Of a stretch of DNA of 64,000 nt, positions 59,822-64,000 are shown piece after piece. Location: assembly GCF_030345715.1 (NCBI RefSeq), contig NZ_JAUASX010000009.1, positions 1 through 64,000 of the forward strand. The letters are read 5' to 3'. The stretch is from Solimonas sp. SE-A11 (GTDB taxonomy: Bacteria; Pseudomonadota; Gammaproteobacteria; Nevskiales; Nevskiaceae). A program made the translations under genes and the position numbers. The notes below the pieces were generated by a model, which saw only the letters and a list, made by a program, of their open reading frames with translations, had not been told where the DNA came from and made no database searches. Numbering within the stretch: position 1 is the first letter of the stretch; the number at the start of each line of letters is the position of its first letter.

Positions 59822-60601
59822 ATGGCGGAGTCTCAGATCGAGTGGACCGACGCCACCTGGAATCCGGTCGCCGGGTGCACACTCGCGAGCGCAGGGTGCA
59901 AGAACTGCTACGCGATGAAGATGGCTCGACGACTGGAGGCAATGGGCGTCGAGAAATATGCCGGCCTCACCAAGAAGACCGGTCGCAATGTGACCTGGAA
60001 CGGTATTGTTCGGGAGGATCCTGAAGCGCTTCAGATTCCGCTTTCCTGGCGCAAGCCACGGAAGATTTTCGTGAACTCGATGAGCGACCTCTTCCATGTC
60101 GATGTCAGCGAGAAGTTCATTGTGGCAGTCTGGGAGGTTATGAGACAGACCCCTCAGCATCACTATCAGATTCTCACCAAGCGGCCGGAGCGGATGAGCC
60201 AGCTCGTGCGGAGCCGCAGGATTGCAGTGCTGCCGAACGTTTGGTTGGGCACCAGCGTGGAAAATGCCGAAACGACCTACCGCATCGACGAGCTGCGGCG
60301 CACGCCAGCTGCGATTCGTTTTGTCTCCTTCGAGCCACTGATCGGGCCGGTTGGCCGCGTCAATCTGAAGGGCATCCATTGGGCCATTGTCGGCGGCGAG
60401 AGCGGCCTGAAAGCTCGTCCCATTAAGGAAGAGTGGATCGACGAGATTCACGCCCAGTGCGACCGCTTCGAAACTGCGTTCTTTTTCAAGCAATGGGGCG
60501 CTTGGGGTGGCGACAATCAAAAGCGCTCAAAGAAAGCTAACGGCCGCGTATATCGCGGACAGGTCTGGGATGAGATGCCAACTCTCGGAATGCCTGGCTG
60601 A
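59822..60601 (+). CDS. DUF5131 (phage Gp37/Gp68) three-cysteine protein
   Basis: 259 residues from MAESQIEWTDATWNPVAGC; an ATG at 59783 adds 13 unlike residues. The cysteines follow GCTLASAGCKNCYA (C-x6-C-x2-C), the family mark. NSMSDLFHVDV, ILTKRPERM and GGESGLKARPI are also family motifs. The family is distantly like the spore-photolyase branch of radical-SAM enzymes; the exact reaction is unknown. It is followed after 14 bp by its usual partner TcmP. Confidence 0.85.
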   Translation: MAESQIEWTDATWNPVAGCTLASAGCKNCYAMKMARRLEAMGVEKYAGLTKKTGRNVTWNGIVREDPEALQIPLSWRKPRKIFVNSMSDLFHVDVSEKFIVAVWEVMRQTPQHHYQILTKRPERMSQLVRSRRIAVLPNVWLGTSVENAETTYRIDELRRTPAAIRFVSFEPLIGPVGRVNLKGIHWAIVGGESGLKARPIKEEWIDEIHAQCDRFETAFFFKQWGAWGGDNQKRSKKANGRVYRGQVWDEMPTLGMPG

Positions 60602-60615
60602 AGAAGGATTTTCCG

Positions 60616-61785
60616 GTGGACATCGATGAGGACTATGTTGGTCGCGAACAAGCGCTCGTCAAACATAACCTGTTGAAGAGTTACCTCGAAGTCGTTCTCT
60701 CGATCATCGGCGTGAGCAAGCAAGCGACCAGGATCACCTATGTCGACTGCTTCGCTGGGCCTTGGGGGCCGAAAGGCACAGACCTGAAGGGCACGTCGAT
60801 CGCGATCTCCCTGGAAATCATTCGAGGTGTGCGGGAAGCGCTGCGAAAGCTTCCCAATGTTCCGCCAATCGATTTTCAAGCGATTTACATCGAGAAATCT
60901 CCCGGCGCGTACGCCAGGCTTTCCGAGTACCTGGCTGCCCACACGCCTCAAGGCATCCGGAGTGTTGCGCTGGAAGGCGACTACCGAACCCGAATGGATG
61001 AAGTGATGCGCATCTGCGGGGGCGGATTTGCATTTTTCTTCATTGATCCCAAGGGATGGTCCGAGATTAGGATCGAAGATCTGGCCCCACTTCTTCGACG
61101 TCCGCGCTCAGAGTTTCTCATCAATCTTATGTACGACTTCCTCAACCGAGCGCTGGGGATGAAGGCTTTCAGAGAGAAGGTCGAGCTGGTTCTTGGAAAG
61201 CTCACTGATGAAGAGTCAGCCAGCTTGGCACACTTGGAAACAGCGGCTAGGGGCCGGTTCGTTGTCGAGAAGTATCGCGCGTCTCTAGAGAACGCAATGG
61301 GTGGCACCGGCTCAAACAGTCCTCGGTCGTATAACGCCGCGATTTTAAAACCGCAAGCTGACAGGGTTCTGTATCACTTGGTATACCTGACGCGGCACCC
61401 TAAGGGTATCGTCGAGTTCGCTAAGGCTTCAGAGAAGGCGGAATATTTGCAGCGCGTGGTTCGCATACAGACAAAAAGGAACCAAACGCTGCAATCAGGG
61501 CTGTTCACGGCCGAAGAGGAGGCGAGTGCGGCGGTCCATGGTGGCGTTAGCATTCAAGACGTGAAGTCTTACTGGCTAGCAAAAATGCAGAGCGGCAACC
61601 TGGTCTGCGATGAAGCTTGCTTGGCCGACGCCCTCCGCGATACCGGTTGGCTGGTTTCGGACATCCAACGGGCTTTCTCGGAACTTATTGCTGAAGGCTT
61701 GGTTGAAAATCTCGATGCCAGAGGGCCTCGACGTAGTCGCCCCGTTCATTTCGATGAGAATGAGCGCCTACGGAGGGTTGTCTGA
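60616..61785 (+). CDS. tcmP: Three-Cys-motif partner protein TcmP
   Basis: 389 residues, GTG start. EQALVKHNLLKSYLEVVLSIIG, YVDCFAGPWG and FFFIDPKGWSEI are the TcmP core, which resembles a methyltransferase-like fold. It is always coupled to DUF5131. The function of the pair is not established. The TcmP C-terminus carries a winged helix (CDEACLADALRDTGWLVSDIQRAFSEL). Confidence 0.85.
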   Translation: MDIDEDYVGREQALVKHNLLKSYLEVVLSIIGVSKQATRITYVDCFAGPWGPKGTDLKGTSIAISLEIIRGVREALRKLPNVPPIDFQAIYIEKSPGAYARLSEYLAAHTPQGIRSVALEGDYRTRMDEVMRICGGGFAFFFIDPKGWSEIRIEDLAPLLRRPRSEFLINLMYDFLNRALGMKAFREKVELVLGKLTDEESASLAHLETAARGRFVVEKYRASLENAMGGTGSNSPRSYNAAILKPQADRVLYHLVYLTRHPKGIVEFAKASEKAEYLQRVVRIQTKRNQTLQSGLFTAEEEASAAVHGGVSIQDVKSYWLAKMQSGNLVCDEACLADALRDTGWLVSDIQRAFSELIAEGLVENLDARGPRRSRPVHFDENERLRRVV

Positions 61786-61867
61786 TGCGCAAAGATTCAC
61801 GAATGAGGTAATCGCTAAGGAGAAAAGTCAGTGCGCGGATGAACTGACTTGCAAGGGGGATTTATCC

Positions 61868-63100
61868 ATGACAGCAAAGCCGTACCGATTCGTCGAAGGC
61901 GCGGTACTGGAAGATCACACTAAAAAGAAGCACGACGTACTCAGTCAGTATTTTCGCCAGTACTTGATCGTTCGTTGCCAGCTTCCGCAGCAGGAGAGGT
62001 TCCGGCTTGCAATCGTGGATGGCTTCGCGGGTGGTGGCCGCTATGCCTGCGGTTCGTATGGATCGCCGCTCATCTTCGTCGATACCTTGATCAAGACAAC
62101 GAACGAGATCAACACACGTCGGGCCGCAAATGCGATGAAGCCCATCCAGATCGAGTGTCTCCTGATCTTGAACGACATCGATCGATCCGTTGTGGAGGTT
62201 TTGAAGGAGAACCTCGCGCCTCTGGAAGCTTCGGCCAAAGTCGAGGCGACGAACCTGCGATTGGTGATCGAGTACCACAACGACGCATTTGAGACGATCT
62301 ACCCGGTCATTAAAGCCAGGATCAATAGCGCAGGTTGCAGCAACGTCTTCTTTAATCTGGATCAGTGCGGATACAAGTTCGTAACGTCCCAGTTGATTCG
62401 AGACATTATGGCGTCTTGGAAGCGTGCAGAGGTGCTGCTCACTTTCATGATTAGCACAATCTTGGCCTACCTATCGCCTGACAAAGAAAAGTCCCGAGTG
62501 CCTTTGGAGGCCGAAGTCCAAGCCAGGATCGATGCGATCAAGGCCGATCAACAACTCCTGACTAAAAGCAACTGGCTTGGTGTTTGCGAAAAGATCATTT
62601 TTGAGCATCTCCGCGAGTGCGCTTCATTTGTCAGCCCTTTCTCTATCACGAATCCGAACGGCTGGCATTACTGGTTGATGCATTTCGCCACGTCGTATCG
62701 CGCCCGGCAGGTTTATAACGATGTGCTCCATTCGGACGGTTTGTCGCAAGCGCACTTCGGCAAGTCTGGCCTTCGAATGCTGGCCTACGATCCTCTCGCA
62801 GGTTCAGGCCAGCTCTACCTCTTCGATGGCAGCTCGCGTCAGAAAGCGATTGATTCATTAAATGAGGACATTCCTCGATTTATTGCGGAGTCAGGCGATT
62901 CACTTTCAGTCGAAGAGTTCTACACCGCGGCTTACAACGAAACTCCTGCTCACAGCGACGACATACACCGGAGCATCATCGAATGCACGGACATCGAGGT
63001 AATCACTCCCAACGGGGGGCGGCGCCGTGAACCACACGCAATCGACATCGGGGACACGCTGAAGCTGAAGTCGCAGAAAAGTTTTGTGTTTGGCTTCTAG
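61868..63100 (+). CDS. Second TcmP-like protein
   Basis: 410 residues from MTAKPYRFVEG. It keeps TKKKHDVLSQYFRQYLIVRCQ, IVDGFAGGGRY and VFFNLDQCGY, the same three core motifs as TcmP with different details. The frame is open upstream and overlaps tcmP, but the family start is here. An 82-bp gap separates the two. It is a divergent paralogue; the pair may form a complex. Confidence 0.8.
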   Translation: MTAKPYRFVEGAVLEDHTKKKHDVLSQYFRQYLIVRCQLPQQERFRLAIVDGFAGGGRYACGSYGSPLIFVDTLIKTTNEINTRRAANAMKPIQIECLLILNDIDRSVVEVLKENLAPLEASAKVEATNLRLVIEYHNDAFETIYPVIKARINSAGCSNVFFNLDQCGYKFVTSQLIRDIMASWKRAEVLLTFMISTILAYLSPDKEKSRVPLEAEVQARIDAIKADQQLLTKSNWLGVCEKIIFEHLRECASFVSPFSITNPNGWHYWLMHFATSYRARQVYNDVLHSDGLSQAHFGKSGLRMLAYDPLAGSGQLYLFDGSSRQKAIDSLNEDIPRFIAESGDSLSVEEFYTAAYNETPAHSDDIHRSIIECTDIEVITPNGGRRREPHAIDIGDTLKLKSQKSFVFGF

Positions 63101-63138
63101 GAAGGCCTCAAGGTACGTCGACGGACAAGAACGATCGT

Positions 63139-63654
63139 CTACCTTGTGTCCGTTGCCGTCGATCGCTCTGCTGGTCGGAGCGCCTGCGTCGCTTGGCTGA
63201 GTGAGGCCTGCAGTTCGTTCCAGGCATCGAGGTGCGCCATGCAGGCGCTGCAAAGTCCTAGCTTGTAGGTGTCGTTGCAGCTATGCCAGCTGCAGGGCCC
63301 CTCTTCGGTCTCGCAGCCCATGCTGTCGGTACAGCCGCAGGCGATGCAGATCCAGTCCAGGGCCGCTCGTCCCGGATTCCAGAATGGAGCCTTGGCGCCC
63401 TGGCAGTCCGCCGGCGTCGCCAGCACCAGGCGGGAGGCCCTGACGGGGACGGGCTGGAGCTCGTCGCCGATCGCGCGCGCGAGCAGCGCGATCTCCAGTG
63501 TCGATCCGAAAGTAATCGCCGCCGGGATCGGAGGATTTCCAGCGGACCAAGCGGGAACGCCATCCTGCAGTCCGATCAAGGTTCCCAGGCCTTCATGAAT
63601 GGCTAGATAGCGGTGAGGGGCGAGGGGATGAGGGGCAATCGCGGGCTTTCCCAT
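63139..63654 (-). CDS. Cys-rich zinc-binding ICE protein
   Basis: 171 residues. The C-terminal part CIACGCTDSMGCETEEGPCSWHSCNDTYKLGLCSACMAHL has nine cysteines in a pattern (C-x2-C...C...GPCSW...LCSAC) known from small element proteins. The N-terminal 90 residues are a beta-like domain. It runs against the TcmP genes. Function is unknown. Confidence 0.65.
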   Translation of the reverse strand: MGKPAIAPHPLAPHRYLAIHEGLGTLIGLQDGVPAWSAGNPPIPAAITFGSTLEIALLARAIGDELQPVPVRASRLVLATPADCQGAKAPFWNPGRAALDWICIACGCTDSMGCETEEGPCSWHSCNDTYKLGLCSACMAHLDAWNELQASLSQATQALRPAERSTATDTR

Positions 63655-63862
63655 GGCGTCGAATCCTGTGCGTGACTAAGGCCTGCATCCTGCGCGGGTG
63701 AGGCCTTCTCCACATCCAGAAATAAACCCGCCGAGTGGCGTGTTTTCCGCTTCTGTCATCGGGCACGGTTGGAGACACTGGCTTCGGGTTCGGTTTCCTC
63801 CAAGCGAATCCAGCGGGCTTGCCCCCAAGTCCGCCCTCCCTGCCCAGTGTGTGGGCTTTTGG

Positions 63863-63891
63863 GCCCCGGGTTCCCATCCCGGGGCTTTTTT
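63863..63891 (+). terminator. Rho-independent terminator
   Basis: GCCCCGGG/CCCGGGGC (63863-63870 with 63878-63885) around TTCCCAT, then TTTTTT. The rest of 63655-64000 shows no gene; short frames on both strands are of doubtful value. Confidence 0.8.
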
Positions 63892-64000
63892 GTGCCCGAG
63901 GCCGGCACTTGGACGCCACAAGGAAATCATGCAGGCGTTTGTCGTGTTTTTCGCTTCCGGGGGGTGAGAGGGGTTCCCAAACTGGCCGCCTCATGGGGGT

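Noticed and set aside
63698-63967. 89-codon plus-strand and 84-codon minus-strand frames at the window end
   Set aside because: They overlap a terminator and read like non-coding element DNA; no ribosome site.

Overview
The window is high-GC gammaproteobacterial DNA. The core order ispB | rplU-rpmA-obgE-proB | rpsT | murJ-ribF-ileS-lspA-ispH | pilE-pilY1-pilX-pilW-pilV-fimT is the order I know from Pseudomonas and Xanthomonas/Nevskia-type genomes, but without fkpB between lspA and ispH. I place it near Xanthomonadales/Nevskiales or Pseudomonadales and cannot name a genus. All assignments come from reading the sequence; no database was searched.

Layout. (1) 1-740: scarred DNA with a truncated helix-turn-helix gene cut by IS-end-like repeats, a small Xre-type regulator and three GTGACGTCAC palindromes. 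(2) 743-19510: chromosomal core with tRNA-Pro(CGG), polyprenyl synthase, ribosomal proteins, Obg, proline synthesis, MurJ, RibF, IleS, LspA, IspH and a type IV minor-pilin/PilY1 operon. (3) About 19.8-30.2 kb: a small P4-like satellite or mobilizable island with tyrosine integrase, AlpA-like regulator, large primase/helicase with a C4/CI-like RNA in its leader, serine recombinase, a long inverted repeat and GGGAC repeats near both ends. It abuts a 3' half of tRNA-Thr(CGT) at 30184-30233. (4) 30.3 kb to beyond the end: one end of a large integrative and conjugative element (ICE) of the PAGI/ICEclc/SPI-7 class. The replication and maintenance module is present (ParA, ParB, DUF2857, STY4528-type replication protein, PFL_4669-type protein, SSB, topoisomerase III, DUF3577, DUF3275, N6-adenine-type methyltransferase, SNF2-like helicase). 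Cargo follows (lipoprotein hydrolase, LexA, DUF5131, two TcmP-like proteins). The relaxase, type IV secretion genes and the ICE's own integrase are not in the window.

How it works together. Integrase, satellite, tRNA fragment and the parA end of the ICE suggest two elements accreted in tandem at one tRNA-Thr site. In the ICE most genes from parA to topB overlap by ATGA/GTGA or are tightly spaced, so this half reads as long co-transcribed operons. From about 46.3 kb the style changes: genes are separated by long leaders with perfect hairpins.

Most notable. Six copies of one RNA fold occur between 46.37 and 53.09 kb: a stem-loop with an 11-nt loop, a short hairpin, then a 6-nt strand pairing back into the first loop. 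All three pairings covary between copies. Other highlights are a replication-origin-like array inside the STY4528-type gene (TTCAAAA-type repeats, an AT-rich tract and five 19-bp palindromes), two tandem 26-27 residue hydrophobic micro-proteins in the structured leaders, three paralogous small HTH proteins, and a LexA-DUF5131-TcmP-TcmP cassette with a new-looking operator.
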